A stretch of 64,000 nucleotides of DNA from Tetracladium setigerum (GCA_031472005.1 PZJY01000005.1:2356001-2420000); one strand, 5' to 3'. Shown: positions 1-12,100, counted from the stretch's first letter. Numbers and translations are program-made. Notes: generated by a model from the letters alone, not told the origin.

Positions 1-259
1 CTTTCATAAAATTTCCATCTTAAATTCTATTGATTCAGCTAAGCTATCAATCTTGCGCTTCTTGAGTATTCGATCCACCCGCCAAGACCCGCTGACCTAA
101 TTTCGACTTCGGCCGCCGCGACGGAAAAAAAAGGGACCATTATGATGCTTACCAAACACCATCAACCTAAGCTCCCAATGTCAATTACGAGTCTTTCCTT
201 TGTCCCATCGTCTCATTGAAAATCCACAACCCTTCCACTCACCCTCGTTTACACGCGCC

Positions 260-1285
260 ATGTACAAAACCGTCCTCCGCGCAGCTCCGCGCCGAATTGC
301 GAGCTCCAGAACACAGCAATTACTTGTCAACAACACTACCCGCAGCAGCCGATTCATATCCACCGCGCCACCTGCCCGCAAGTCGAGGAGTTTGAAGAGT
401 AGTCTGGCAAGATGGGGGTTGGCCGGTGGAATTGTGTATTTTTATATCAATAATGATCTGTTCGCTGATCAGTCGGAGGGTGAGTTTGGTTTAGTCTCAG
501 GGATGGATGAGTGAGTGCTAATTTTGGGCTTGTTTAGCTGCGATACAAAGTCTGGATGATTCGATACACAATGTTCAGGAATCAAAATTGCCAACTTTAG
601 ACGCTATTGTGGAAGAGAAGAGATTGAGGGAGATACAGCAAGCAGAGGAGAATAAGAAGACGGAGGGCAACATTGAAAAGACTGTTGTTGCAGGCGAGGA
701 GGGGGAAAGCCAAGAAGGAGAAGGTGGATTGGAGGGATTGGAAGAGGAGGCTGGCCAACAGGGAGCTTTCAATCCAGAGACCGGAGAGATCAATTGGGAT
801 TGTCCTTGTCTTGGAGGAATGGCACACGGCCCTTGCGGAGAGGAATTCCGAGCTGCTTTCAGTTGCTTTGTTTACTCGACTGAAGAGCCAAAGGGCGTGG
901 AGTGTATAGAAAAGTTCAAGTAAGTACATTCTGGCCGCTGTTTGAAGGGCATTACTAATTTTGGTGTAGGGGCATGCAAGACTGCTTCAGAGCACACCCG
1001 GACATCTATGGCGCGGAATTGGAGGAGGATGAGGACGAGTTGGAGGAAGAAGTTCGAGCCCAAGAAGCACAGAAGGCACAAGATCGTGGAGACCTAGCAA
1101 ACCAGAAACCAGAAGTAGTAGCGACAGAGTCGCCTGCAAAGTCAACCGAGAAGATTGCACCAAAGGCCGGAAAGGAAGTCCCAACTGAGAAGGAGGTGGA
1201 GACCGCATCAAAATCTGCTCCGCAAGCGACAGCAGAGCCGGAAGAAGCTGTGCCAAAAGCTGCGCATGATGCTACATCCAAATAG
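260..1285 (+). CDS. MIA40: Mitochondrial intermembrane-space import oxidoreductase Mia40
   Basis: Exons 260-479, 538-919 and 970-1285 join to a 305-residue protein. Mia40 is the disulfide relay receptor that oxidises twin-cysteine proteins entering the intermembrane space, recycled by Erv1. Seen here: a basic, Arg/Ser-rich N-terminal presequence, then a hydrophobic anchor (WGLAGGIVYFYI), an acidic linker, and the catalytic core with the redox CPC pair followed by two CX9C helices (C-GEEFRAAFS-C and C-IEKFKGMQD-C). The second CX9C pair spans intron 2, which confirms the splice. A long E/K/A-rich acidic tail follows, as in filamentous fungi. The ATG at 260 is preferred because it starts the presequence; an upstream in-frame start at 200 only adds non-conserved residues. 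Both introns have GTGAGT/GTAAGT donors. Confidence 0.95.
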
Positions 1286-1729
1286 GTTTGCTGGGTGTAC
1301 AGTATGCGATTGTACAAGATGTATCAAAAGAAAACATAACGACTTTGTAATATGTAGAACTACAACAAACAAAACTCTCTAGTCTCTACACTTTTATTCA
1401 TGTTTTCCAGTGTGCAAACGATGTCCACAAAAAATTGCTATTTAATTTCAAGATTCTCCCCTGAACATCTTTGCCGCTGCTGACCATAGCCGCCTACGTC
1501 ACAATGTTTTTGGTTCGCGCTAGCCGAGTCGAGCTTCCAGGTTTTGGCACATGCGATCAGAACCAAAACAAACGACATCTGATCTCCTCGCTCATCATTC
1601 CATCTACCGATCTTCATCAAATCCCTAAATACCAACCTCTCTCTGTATGTATTAAGTCTCTAACCGTCCTTGACTGGTAGTTAACCATGCTAATATCATA
1701 GTATAGCTCACCCTCAACATACTCTAGCC
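1286..1729. other. Intergenic, MIA40 3' end and OM14 promoter/leader
   Basis: No coding exon is supported here. It should hold the MIA40 3' UTR and the promoter and 5' UTR of the next gene. The only structured element I see is a likely leader intron near its right end. Confidence 0.6.
1645..1701 (+). other. Probable 5' UTR intron of the OM14-like gene
   Basis: A GTATGT donor at 1645, a TGCTAAT branch-like sequence and a CATAG acceptor ending at 1701 define a 57-nt intron just upstream of the ATG at 1730. Size and signals match the coding introns in this window. Inference only; RNA reads would decide. Confidence 0.4.
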
Positions 1730-2393
1730 ATGTCTTACGCAGCAGCTGCCGCTAAAGGTCCAAAGCAGTCGCCAGAGGAGGTATGTAGTCCAATCTTCAG
1801 CATCAAACTGGAGACATCTTCTTTTGTATATATTGCTAATCAACTCAGGCTCGCGCACCACCCGTCGAGGAACTCGAGCATACCGATTCCGTTTCCTCCT
1901 CCTCGCTTATCGATGTCGATAGCGAATCCGTTCACGTAGTCCCAGCCGATTTCAAATCTCAGAAGGTCCAAACAGAAACCCAGGCTGAACGCATTGAGCA
2001 TGAAGCTGAAGCTCTCGAAGCACGTGCCAAGGAGGCTGCCGCGGAAGCAAAGAAGGAGCTCTTGAAGAAGGAGAAGGAGGCAAAGGCAAAGGCCAAGCGT
2101 GTTGCTGGTCGATTCGAGGCCAACAGCGATAACCCCGTTTTCATTGGAAACGCAGTTGCAGTTACCGCACTGAGTTTGGGACTAGGCTTCGGCGCTTACA
2201 GAAAATATGCTGCTGGAGAGCTTACATGGAAGGTTGTTGGTGCTTGGACTGGTATTGTCGGGCTTTTCGCTGCGGGTGATTATTACTTGAGCCAGTGAGT
2301 ATTTCTTCCTCAGACTTCTCTAACATCGAGAATTTCGCACTAATTTTTTCTTCTAGATACCTGTTCAAGAACAAGTACCCAGCAAAGAAGTAG
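1730..2393 (+). CDS. OM14-like mitochondrial outer-membrane protein
   Basis: Exons 1730-1780, 1849-2294 and 2357-2393 give 177 residues. The N-terminus (MSYAAAAAKGPKQSPEE) leads into an acidic region, a long charged A/E/K helix likely to be coiled coil, and a C-terminal domain with two hydrophobic stretches (PVFIGNAVAVTALSLGLGF and KVVGAWTGIVGLFAAGDYYL) ending in a lysine-rich tail. This layout matches the fungal OM14 C-terminal family; in yeast OM14 is a multi-span outer-membrane protein that acts as a receptor for ribosome-associated NAC. Family membership is from recognition of the C-terminal pattern, not a search. Intron 1 splits the gene just after codon 17 in phase 0. Function in this organism is inferred. 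Confidence 0.75.
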
Positions 2394-4108
2394 AGTACGG
2401 TGGTTGTAATAATACGGAAGGGGTGGGTTTCATCGTTGGCGTAGGAGTGGAACTTTGGGTTTAGCAGTTATGTGGTATTGATCGGCTCTCTCTTCTCTCA
2501 TGAAATCACGTTGCGCATGTCCTATAGTCTGCTTTGTTATTTCTTTGGTCACGAATCTTCATTAGATCGATTCGGCAAAGAATGAAATCTTGAAATACCT
2601 CAGGCTGCGTTTGGGCTGTAATTCCTGAGACCGCTGGGAAAGGGAAGGTGCGTTCTCCTTCTCTTCTATACGAAACCCTTGGTCTCTTCCCGTATTTCGT
2701 GTCAATTGGCATCACCCAAATATTTCTCCCGAACTGGTTTATTCCCCAACAACTTCCGCCGATAAGAGCATCAACACACCAACCACCTCCTCGCCTGGCC
2801 TGGCATCAAAAATTTGGGGAGGAAACATAGCATAAATTTACATGCACTAACGTTTACTTCGAAAGGGCGAGCTGCCGATCAAGAAAGGGCAAAGGCACCA
2901 TGTATCAAGTGTTCTGGTTTCTCGTCTACAAACCTCTCAGGTTGAGCATACCATGTTTTCTTCTTTGTCTCAAGAGCCTATTTTGCTCTTCACTTTTATT
3001 TTCTGCGTCGATTTCGTCCCATGAACTTTTATGGGGGTGTCGATAATTTTTGCATTCTTGCTTCTTCAGTGAAGAGTAGAGCGATGGGGACCTGCTAGAT
3101 TTTGAGCATGGATCGAGAAGAAGAGCGGAGAAAGAGACGTGTGTTGAATCTTTGGTATTGAATTTATATGTCAAGAGAGCGTTCTGCCCACAGCGTTGTG
3201 TCTTACCTCGGATCAAATGGCAACTTTTGACCATGTAGTCGTTGTTTTCCTATAAAAGGGGTTTGAATGTAAGCCCAAAGCTGAGCTTCGAATCTGACTG
3301 AGGTTAAAGTCATAAACCACCAAACAAGCTCAAGCGTGTGCAAAAGGGGGTCGGACGGGCTTGGCAGCGACAACAACATGATTCCGCTCACCTGTATCAC
3401 GAAGGCTTTGACCATACATGATAGCACATAGCGGCTGTTTATCTAACATAGTCTACCAAATTGCAAGAGCCCAAAGTTCATTTGCCAGATTTACGACTTC
3501 GCTGGCCATTATAGGTTTTCAGGCTGTTTCCTAAGCGACGGGCTAGTGTCCCGAAGAAGTCTATTTGCTAGCCATTTATGGTAAACTGAGTCAACTAGTC
3601 GTCGCCTCTAGCAGCTCAAATCCACTAGTAGGGCACCAGACAAGAGATAGTCTAAATTCTCATTGTTGCTTTCAATGGCGAGTGTCGCATTTGACGACTC
3701 GCTTAATTTGGATTTAGTCTCTACCTCACCTTTAGGCTTAGCATTGTCAGGTAGTCAGATACATTGTCCCCGCTTAGCATTGTAAGTAGGTATTGTGCAC
3801 TAGCGTAAGTAAATCCAGTCTAAATCAAAAGTTTCCCATATATTCCACTTCCCAGTTCCCCCAAGGTTTCTCCACCTTCCCCAACTCAAACAGACATTTG
3901 GCCATTCCATCAGATTCTACATTTTCAAATAGTACAATCTTGACTTGTCTGGACAATCTTCTACCCCTTGCAATACACTCTTGTTTTGTCTCAATCACTT
4001 CCTCCTATATACAGTCTTATCCTCTTGCGACTCTCGTCTTTCGCCTGCCAATCTATTCCGTCAACTCTTCTTGCATCAGCACCAAGAGTTCCATCAAAGT
4101 CCAACAAA
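2394..4108. other. Intergenic, no gene recognised
   Basis: About 1.7 kb with only short unconvincing reading frames on both strands. Right end (3830-3930) is pyrimidine-rich, as expected for a fungal core promoter or leader of the 4109 gene. A 12-bp direct repeat, GCTTAGCATTGT, occurs at 3736-3747 and 3772-3783, 36 bp apart; its meaning is unknown. Confidence 0.6.
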
Positions 4109-5329
4109 ATGGCCAACATAATGGTTGAACCTGTCAAGGTGGCTCATGCCGATGCTGTCCCCTCTGCCATTGCCAGTGCTACCAGCAACGTTCCCAGCAC
4201 CGACAAGAAGACTTCTAAGGACACTTCTCGCATTGCCGATTCCGCCAGCAACGTTATCCGCACCGACAAGAAGACTTCCAAGGAATCTTCTGGCAAGAAC
4301 TCCATGACCTCGAACGTCGAGACTGCTTCTACCGAGACCAGCACCAGGTCTGCCACCGGAAAGGTCACCAACAAAATCAATAAGACCACCACCGCCATCT
4401 CCAATGCTAGCACTGACAAGAAGACTTCCGAGGAAACTTCTGGCAAGAGTTCCATGGCCTCAAGTAACGACAACAAAAGCAGCAACACTACCGTCACCAA
4501 TTCTAGTACCAACAAGGCTATCACCACTACCGTCAAAGTCGAGAAGAGCGTCAACAAGAACACCACCACCATCGCTTCCGCCAAAACCACACTCAAACCC
4601 CTCCCGAACCTCCTCTTCCCCGGCCAAAAGTTTTTCGACAACGGCATCAAGCCACGCTTACAAAAGATCACGGAGTACCGCGTCGTGAAGGAGCCAACGA
4701 AGGTCGATCCACCAACTCCGGTGGAACGTGCTGTCATCGAGAAGAAGAAGGGCAACCAAGTTCGTCCCAATGTCAAAGCAGTCAAGGACCAGCAACGCCA
4801 AAACAGGAAGATTAATCGCGAGCACATTCGAGCCAAGACTGCCATCCACCGCCAACCCGAAATCAAGCAACAGGATAGACAGCTTGCGCAAGATACCGCC
4901 AGCAGCGTTGAAGCCAAGCCAACTCCAAAACCAACACCCAAACCAGCTCCGGTCGAGTCAACTCCAGCTCCGGTCGAAACAATTCCAGCCCCGGTCGAAT
5001 CAAATCCAGCGCCTGTCGAATTAAATCCGGCTCAGGTAGAATTCGCCAAGGTATCCGCACGCAGATTGGTTCGGGCCAGAAATACTCATGCCTCCAAACA
5101 GTCCAATGATGCCTTTGGTCGTCGCTGGTCTTTTGAGAGACCGGTTTCTGTTACCAGTCCTGAACCACGATATATCCGACGTCCTAATACACCTGAGGAG
5201 GTGGAGATGCGTCAGGAGGCTGAGGACATGATAAAGCGAAAGCGAGCCGAATTCGAAAGTCAGTACCCAGTACCAAATCCGTGTTCTTCGCCAAATAATA
5301 TCGCCATCAAACGACCAAGGCTCGGATAA
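4109..5329 (+). CDS. Low-complexity Ser/Thr/Lys-rich protein of unknown function
   Basis: An uninterrupted 406-residue frame with no intron seen. I chose the ATG at 4109 (context CAACAAAATGG) rather than the in-frame one at 3968, whose extension lies in pyrimidine-rich leader-like sequence. The N-terminal third carries three spaced copies of a TDKKTS(K/E)(D/E) motif with Ser/Thr-rich spacers, clearly internal duplication. A middle part is charged and basic, with K/R/Q-rich segments likely helical. Then comes a proline-rich stretch with about five PAPVE-type five- to seven-residue repeats, and a basic C-terminus ending IKRPRLG that could serve as a nuclear signal. No signal peptide or membrane segment. 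I recognise no family; repeat content suggests a fast-evolving, probably lineage-restricted disordered protein. Confidence 0.65.
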   Translation: MANIMVEPVKVAHADAVPSAIASATSNVPSTDKKTSKDTSRIADSASNVIRTDKKTSKESSGKNSMTSNVETASTETSTRSATGKVTNKINKTTTAISNASTDKKTSEETSGKSSMASSNDNKSSNTTVTNSSTNKAITTTVKVEKSVNKNTTTIASAKTTLKPLPNLLFPGQKFFDNGIKPRLQKITEYRVVKEPTKVDPPTPVERAVIEKKKGNQVRPNVKAVKDQQRQNRKINREHIRAKTAIHRQPEIKQQDRQLAQDTASSVEAKPTPKPTPKPAPVESTPAPVETIPAPVESNPAPVELNPAQVEFAKVSARRLVRARNTHASKQSNDAFGRRWSFERPVSVTSPEPRYIRRPNTPEEVEMRQEAEDMIKRKRAEFESQYPVPNPCSSPNNIAIKRPRLG

Positions 5330-6847
5330 AGTGGAGGTAGAGATGGCGAGGGTTGCGAGGAAACTCAAGCTTGGGATCTGACTTTTTTCTGGGGGCTCTG
5401 GTGGCGCTTATTATCAGGTTGGGGTTGGCATCGTTTCACTCTTGCAGTTCGGGTTACTTTTCATGGGTGATGAATGATGAATTTAGTGCGGCTAGACTTT
5501 GTTTCTTTCATTTCTTGCCTGTAAATAGAAAACAGACCAAAAAAAGATTGAAAATCCATCAGAGCTTCCCTGACCATGCCATGTGATATGTCTCTCGTCC
5601 TACCCCTTCTGTCTTGAGATAATTTGTTGGAGATGCTAGATTCTTGCCTACGTGCCTTTTGGAGTTTGGTATGGCGGTATCCACATGGATCTCTGTGTGG
5701 GCAAGTAACCAAGAGCACTTTCAAATTAAATGAGATCATTGCTTCTTCTTGAGTATCTGTACCGACCGGTTTCTCGAGAGTTCCAAGTATAATTGTGCCA
5801 AGTATGAAGAATTATGAGGCAGCCGCAATTGTACATTGCCTTGCGAAAAGAAAAATGTCCCCAGGAAGAAGGAGAGGATGGGAATATAGCATGGTGATAT
5901 TAGGGACTTCAAAAGAGAGCTCTTCACAATTTTTCATCCACAAAATGCCCTTTCTTACCTTCTGCCTACCTACCTAATTATCTATTGACCGACGAGCTTT
6001 CCATCAAACATAGGTGGGTGATGCTACAAGGGAGAAAACACTCACTGGCGCAAGAAAAGGCAAACCTGGAAGTGAGGCAGAACTCCGTTTCATTTTTTAC
6101 AAATTATTTATTTTTTGGAAGCCCTTTTCACTTGGGCAACCTAGCTTACATAGCGTACAAGAGAGTACAACTTCCAAACCGAAATTTGAAGAAATAACGC
6201 TCAAATCCTAACAAATAATGTAACACTCCTTCCCCCCAATGAGAAGCTCGCGAGCCTCGCCTGTTCAATCTGGATGTGGATTCGGACTTCCAAACAAAGG
6301 CTCGAAAATCCAGATGCTGATACTGCAACCAGAAAGTTAGGTATCTGGCCATCCCGTCCTCTGCAAAACCTTTCCCACGCATTTCCATAATCGTAATAGG
6401 CTCAGCCCTCAAGCTATCTCATCAAATTATCTCCAATCTCCTATTTGCCACCGCCTGTCTTGATGAAGCTTCTAGTCTGCAGGAACAATAGCATTCCGTC
6501 CTAGGCCTCCGAGTAGCGTGAAAAGCTGTCGTTCTTGTCGTAGTGGCAGACTCTTCGAGGCTTGCTAAATCCCCAGCCATATGGAAAGGCTGGAATGACC
6601 CGCTGCCTGTGGCTGGAGGTCAAATTGAGAAGCTGCGTGCCTTCCTTTCAAAAAACAGACCAAATTCCCCAATATTATGTCCAAAATGTCGTCCAAGGAG
6701 AGAGTGTTGTACATCAGGCATATCGCCTGTTTCTGATAATGCTGGCCAACCGCGTGGACCGAGTTGTCATTGACATTCTCGGTCTTTTTTTGGTGCTGCC
6801 TTTTCTTGTATTTCTGTTTCAAAGGTCGAGTAATTCGGTATTGGATT
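5330..6847. other. Intergenic between two convergent genes, no gene recognised
   Basis: About 1.5 kb. It must contain the 3' UTRs of the flanking convergent genes. Several 60-100-codon frames exist, but none has conserved-looking composition or paired splice sites. Confidence 0.55.
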
Positions 6848-7432
6848 TTAAACCGCTCTCACCATGAGAAGTCTTTGCTTCATCTCAAACCCGCTCTGTG
6901 CTTCGTGTTCCATAATCTCCAGATACTCTCTGCCCAACTCCGTTGCACTTGATTCGACAAATCCCAATTTTGCGTACCACGGTCCGTTCCATGGGATGTT
7001 TCGAAATGTGGAGAGGCTGACTTTTCGGTATCCATCTCTTCTCGCCTCATCCAAAACTGTGGCCATCAGGGCTCTACCAACGCCCATTCCTTGAAATTCC
7101 TGCGCAACGGAGAGTTCCACAACATGGAAATTTCCAGCAATATTCTGTCCTCCTGCAAAACCGATGGGTTGGTCCCATCGATTAACTGCGACCCAAAGCG
7201 AATTGGAGATGGCCATGTATGCGAGCAGAGCGGGATCTACGGTCGGTCCATCAGAGAGTTGTCCCAAGCCCACGGTTCGAAAGAGCTCAGCTGCCGACCG
7301 TTCGACATATTCGAGGAGGGCGATATCAGTGGATCGAGCCTGGCGAACAGCAAAATCTGGGGCTGGTGATTGGTGTTTGTCTGCGTCGGAGACTAGGGCG
7401 GCAGCGCGGGCCAGCATCATGAGAGAATCCAT
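6848..7432 (-). CDS. GNAT-family N-acetyltransferase
   Basis: A single-exon, 194-residue protein. The N-terminal ~60 residues are followed by the GNAT fold: early strand and helix (FAVRQARSTDIALLEYVERS), central strands, the acetyl-CoA pyrophosphate loop Q-x-x-G-x-G-V-G (QEFQGMGVGRAL), and the motif-B region with GPWYAKLGF, the usual Tyr/Leu-Gly-Phe signature at the end of the domain. The start at 7432 (MDSLMMLARAAAL) is preferred over an in-frame start at 7594, which lies in the shared promoter. Substrate cannot be told from sequence; the family acetylates small amines or protein N-termini. Transcribed divergently from the MDP-1 gene. Confidence 0.8.
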   Translation of the reverse strand: MDSLMMLARAAALVSDADKHQSPAPDFAVRQARSTDIALLEYVERSAAELFRTVGLGQLSDGPTVDPALLAYMAISNSLWVAVNRWDQPIGFAGGQNIAGNFHVVELSVAQEFQGMGVGRALMATVLDEARRDGYRKVSLSTFRNIPWNGPWYAKLGFVESSATELGREYLEIMEHEAQSGFEMKQRLLMVRAV

Positions 7433-7875
7433 TGTCGACGAAAGTATATGAGGGTGTGTGAGAGGAGGCAAATTTGCGCAAACTGCCGAGACGAGTTGAG
7501 TTGTGAAAGCAGAGTTTGGCCAGGCGGGAGGAGAGTGAAAATGTTTAACAAACAAAGAAGGAGGAAGGTCCTCCGCAGAATGTGAATGAGTCAAGGAATC
7601 TTACTTAATATGAATCTAAGCTCTAAAAAAATTCCACCGGATCGGCTTTGGGATCACAAACATGCAAGGATACGAGGACGTGCAGCAGCAGGGGCCCTCC
7701 CCTCCTCACAACGCCAACCATCGTCACCCTCGATTCGTTTGCTTCGAGCTTTTTCGCTACGACAACAACTCATCTCGTTGTTAGGGCGAGAAATTCTTCT
7801 GTATGCGCCAGGTTTTCTGCACGAATACAAAGTGTACTGAATCTCCCACCGTCTGTTCTACGCGCAATCGCCACG
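7433..7875. promoter_or_regulatory. Shared divergent promoter, GNAT and MDP-1 genes
   Basis: 443 bp between the two ATGs. The right-hand part is open in frame with the MDP-1 gene from 7648, so it may be leader sequence or a longer N-terminus. No specific binding site was identified. Confidence 0.5.
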
Positions 7876-8601
7876 ATGGTCAAGAAGCCAAGCAAATCAT
7901 CAGCACAGGGCTCAACCTCAAGCTTCACCCCTCCAGCTTCGTTTGCAGATGGAGCCCTTCCCAAACTGATCTGTTTTGATCTCGATTTTACACTCTGGGC
8001 GCTGTGGGTGGACACACATGTCTCTCCACCGCTGAAGGCTGCTGCCGACCACTCGTCCGTGAAAGATCGGACAGGAGAGAGCTTCGCCTTCTACGACGAA
8101 GTTCCCTCGATCCTCTACTCTCTTCGCGAACAAGGCATACAGGTCGCAGTGGCATCGAGAACCCATGCGCCAGATTTAGCCCGTGAGATGCTGCGGCTGT
8201 TACATGTGTCGGAGCCTGACGGAAAAAAGAAAATGGCCATCGAGTTCTTCGACTACCTCGAAATATACCCTGGAAGCAAGATCACACACTTCAATCGTTT
8301 GCAGAAGGCGACCGGGATCAAATATGAGGATATGTTGTTTTTCGACGATGAGCACAGGAACAAGGAAGTCGAGAGCCTGGTAAGCCTCCGTACTTGAGCG
8401 GTTTTTCCTATTTGCTCAAACGTGCGGGTCTTTGCATTGAACCAAGCTCTCGAGACGGGATATTTCCCTTCGTTTATAGCACATCTTCTAACTTCACTCC
8501 CTTCCTAGGGTGTGACGATGTATCTGATCAGACAGGGCGTTTCAAAGGCGGAAGTCAACAAGGGCGTCCATCAATGGCGGAAGAGACACGGCCACGAATG
8601 A
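7876..8601 (+). CDS. Magnesium-dependent phosphatase-1 (HAD superfamily)
   Basis: Exons 7876-8379 and 8509-8601 give 198 residues. The HAD motif I is present as DLDFTLW (nucleophile Asp plus general acid Asp), motif II Ser/Thr lies in the VASRTHAPDLAREML stretch, and the metal-binding acidic pair is FFDDEHRN. After the intron the protein ends GVTMYLIRQGVSK...GVHQWRKRHG, the typical end of the MDP-1 family, which supports the 129-nt intron. MDP-1 enzymes dephosphorylate protein tyrosine and sugar phosphates such as fructosamine-6-phosphate. An in-frame ATG at 7648 would add 76 basic, Ser/Thr-rich residues; see findings. Confidence 0.88.
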
Positions 8602-9183
8602 AGCTCTAAATGAGCTCATGATATAATGTGATAGATACATCCGTAAAGGTCTTTGAAGTACCGTATTTCATCCGGACATAGGAACCAGATGGTGTTTAGG
8701 ACGCTATAAACGAAAATGAGAATATGACATAGACAGATACCCAATATAAATACTAGAATACACACACTATCTGGTGAGTAATTAGGACCAAACTAATGGC
8801 GTATGTGCTTTATAGAGAGATAAACAAACATTCCACTTTCTCCAATTCTCTATCTAGACCTTCTGCAGTTGGATCATTTGATACACCTGTTTCTAACTCT
8901 GGTTCAACTTGGTGTGCATTATCCACCATGATCTTCATGGATAGATCAAATAATGAGAGTACCTAGTACACTTAACAATAGGTACAGTCTTCCAATTTTT
9001 TCCAGCTCGGAGTATAAAAATTGCGATGTGTAAATCTTTCTCACGTCACGTGCTGACGCTAGGAAGTGGTGATCTCATGAAGTCAAATTACGCGGTCGCA
9101 TTCCGTCAGCGCGACTACGCACAATCACTCTTTGTCGCATGCGTTTCGAGTTAGCAACAAAGGCCACTTAGGCATGAAATACC
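8602..9183. other. Intergenic with RAD4 promoter
   Basis: 582 bp, no coding potential recognised. A TCACGTGC E-box-like site lies at 9046-9053, 130 bp before the RAD4 ATG. Confidence 0.5.
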
Positions 9184-12100
9184 ATGCCTCCATTCCTACC
9201 GCGGAAACGGGTCCGCTCGGAATCTCCTGAAGCTGGTCCATCGAAAGTGCCTCCTTCGAAGGGAAGTAGCACGCAGAAGACCACGCCAACGAGCGCGAGA
9301 AAACCAACTCTTTTCGATGATATCGATGCCGGCACTGGGCCCAAGCGCATAGCAGGAAAGAGTAAAGCTCTGATGGAGAGTCTGGCTGCTACTGATGAAG
9401 ATGAAAGCTCGCTTTCCTCTTTGTCCGACGATGAATTCGAAGACGTCCCAAATGCGAAGCGACAGACAACCGAGGAGCTTTCGGAGGATGAGGATGAGGA
9501 TGAGGGCATGGAATTTGAAGATGTGCAGACCCATCGTCTACCAGAGGGACCGGCGCCTTCTGGTGACTTGGAGCTCACTCTGACGAGGGACACTCGGGTC
9601 TCTCTGACCAATCCTTTCGGGACGAAGAAGGGCCCTAGCAAAATCGAGAGGCAGATCCGGATATCTACACATCAACTTCATGTCATGTCGTTGATGTGGC
9701 ACAATGCTGTTCGCAATTCTTGGCTTTGCGATAAGCAACTCCAGGATGTTCTGGTCAAACATCTTCCACCGAGTATCATGGAGAGGGTCGAGAAGTGGAG
9801 GCTGGACAGTGGCCTCGTTCCTGCGAGCGCAAAACCAAAGGGCAAAAGCAAAGAGAAGGATAAGCCCTCAAATGGCAAGAAGCAAGCAGCGAGAGATTGG
9901 GGCGAGCCAGCACAACGACTTGCGGAAGGACAGGTAAATATGAGTTCCGGAGATCCTATTTACAGTCTCTTGAAGCGACTAGTACCCTTTTGGAGGCAGA
10001 GATTTAGGATCACGGCTCCTGGGTTGAGAAAGCTGGGATACAAGTCTCTCCAAAGACTGGACGACGAAATGAAAGCTTTCTACAACGAACCACACGACGT
10101 TGTGCGCCATGGTGAGCTCATCAAAGACTTGCAGGACCTCAAGGACTGTGCAAAAAAGATGGAGGGAAGTCGAGATGTCGGTGCTCAACTCTTCACCGCT
10201 CTACTGAGAGGTCTCGGTATCGAAGCGCGCATGGTGGCAAGTTTGCAACCTCTCGGGTATGGATGGAGCCAGAATGAAGAAGCTTTTGAGAAGGAACCGA
10301 GGAAGTTGAAGAAGCCGAAGCAGGTGGTTGAAGGATCTTCTGGTGAGGATGAAGCCAGCGAGGTTGGGGTTTCACAGGCAAAGAAAGGCAAAGCACCAGC
10401 AATACCTAAGAAGAAAGCACAACCCAAGTCCATTCGCAGTACTGCAAGAGGAAAGGGGGCAAAGATGCTCCAATCAAACTTTTGGAATCCAATGAGGATA
10501 CCAGTGACGAGGACTCGGTTGTCGACGTTACTCCTGCAAAGCAACGAATACTTCCCTCTATGCCGTATGACAAGGATCTCCTCTTTCCTCACTACTGGAC
10601 TGAAGTCCTGTCTCCTGTTACTCACACCTATACACCTGTTGATCCCATCGTTCTGAATACTATTGCCACTAATCCCGAACTTGTCTCAAAATTTGAAGTT
10701 CGAGGAAAAGCCGAACAAGCCAAGCAAGTCACAGCCTATGTTGTGGGACATTCGTCTGATGGCACAGCAAAAGATGTGACTACTCGATATCTAAAAAACC
10801 GAATGTGGCCCAGCAAGACCAAGGGAGTTCGAATCGGGATTGAGAAATTACCTGTATACAACCGTCATGGCAAGGTAAAACGGTACGAGGAGTATGATTG
10901 GTTCAAGACCGTTATGAGCGGTTATGTCCGAGGAACGAAGGACTGCCCGCGTACTGAAATTGATGACCACGAAGAAGCCACAGTTCTGAAACCTGTCAAG
11001 CCAGAGAAGAAGGTGGTCGAAGAAGGAAAGGAGACACTAGCATCCTACAAAGCATCCACGGAATTTGTCCTCGAACGACATCTGCGCCGAGAAGAAGCTC
11101 TCCTACCATCAGCCAAACACGCTAAAATGTTTATAATCAAGGGCAAAGGTGAGACCAGCACCGAAGAGAAGGTCTACCATCGAAAAGACGTTGTCAGTTG
11201 TAAGAGCAAAGAAACTTTCCACAAGGAAGGACGACAGCCAATCGCCGGGGAAGAGCCTTTGAAGTTTGTGCCTTACCGAGCTGCAACGACAAACCGGAAG
11301 CGTGAGCTTGCCGAAGCAGAGCATGCCAGCGGAGAAAAGATGCTCCAGGGTCTCTTCAGTTGGGATCAAACAGAGTGGATCATTCCTCCTCCCATCGAGC
11401 ATGGTGTCATTCCAAAGAATTCGTTTGGCAACATCGATTTGTATGTTGAAAGCATGCTTCCAGAAGGAGCAGCGCACATACCGCAACGAGGTACAGTCAA
11501 AATCTGTAAGCGGCTTGGTATTGATTATGCCGAAGCAGTTGTTGGTTTTGAATTCGGTCACAGAATGGCTGTTCCCATCATCAATGGTGTTGTCGTTGCG
11601 TCGGAGAATTACGACTCTGTTATGGACGAGTGGGAGAAGTATGAGGCGGAACGCGTACGAAAAGAGGACGAGAAGAGACAAAAGACGGCTGTTTCCATGT
11701 GGAGAAAAATGCTTATGGGTCTGCGGATCATCAAACGTATTCACGAGGAGTATGGAGATGCGGGTGCTCAGGTTGATTCGATTAGTCCGCGTGGTCAGAA
11801 ATTACTCGACGAGGACTCGGAAAGACAGCGGAAGGAGATGATGCAGAGAGATGAGGACATGGCTGGCGGATTCTTCCCAGAGGGATATGATGAGGAGGAG
11901 CCTGCTCAGGCCATCTTCTTTCCTGTGGCTCATGATGAACATCACGAAAATCATGATGAGGGAGATGGCGAATTCGTCATTGAACATCCTTCCGAGCCAA
12001 ATATCGCTCATGCATACGCCACTCCTCAATCACTTGAGTTTGTAAATCCTAGACCTGCTCCTCCATCCGAAGATGAAGAGCTCGAAGCTCCGATCCAGCC

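Noticed and set aside
1..259. Possible gene upstream of MIA40
   Set aside because: Only short frames; nothing beyond a promoter and leader can be supported.
4144..4941. 265-codon open frame on the minus strand, Leu/Val-rich
   Set aside because: It is the exact antisense of the Ser/Thr/Lys-rich coding region; its composition follows from the codon repeats on the other strand.
10343..10377. Possible mini-intron in RAD4 (GTGAGG...CACAG) that could explain the frame change
   Set aside because: Only 35 nt, and the resulting frame meets a TAA at 10407-10409, so it does not solve the shift.
11109..11744. 211-codon minus-strand frame inside RAD4
   Set aside because: Lies wholly opposite the BHD domains of RAD4, which are unmistakable.
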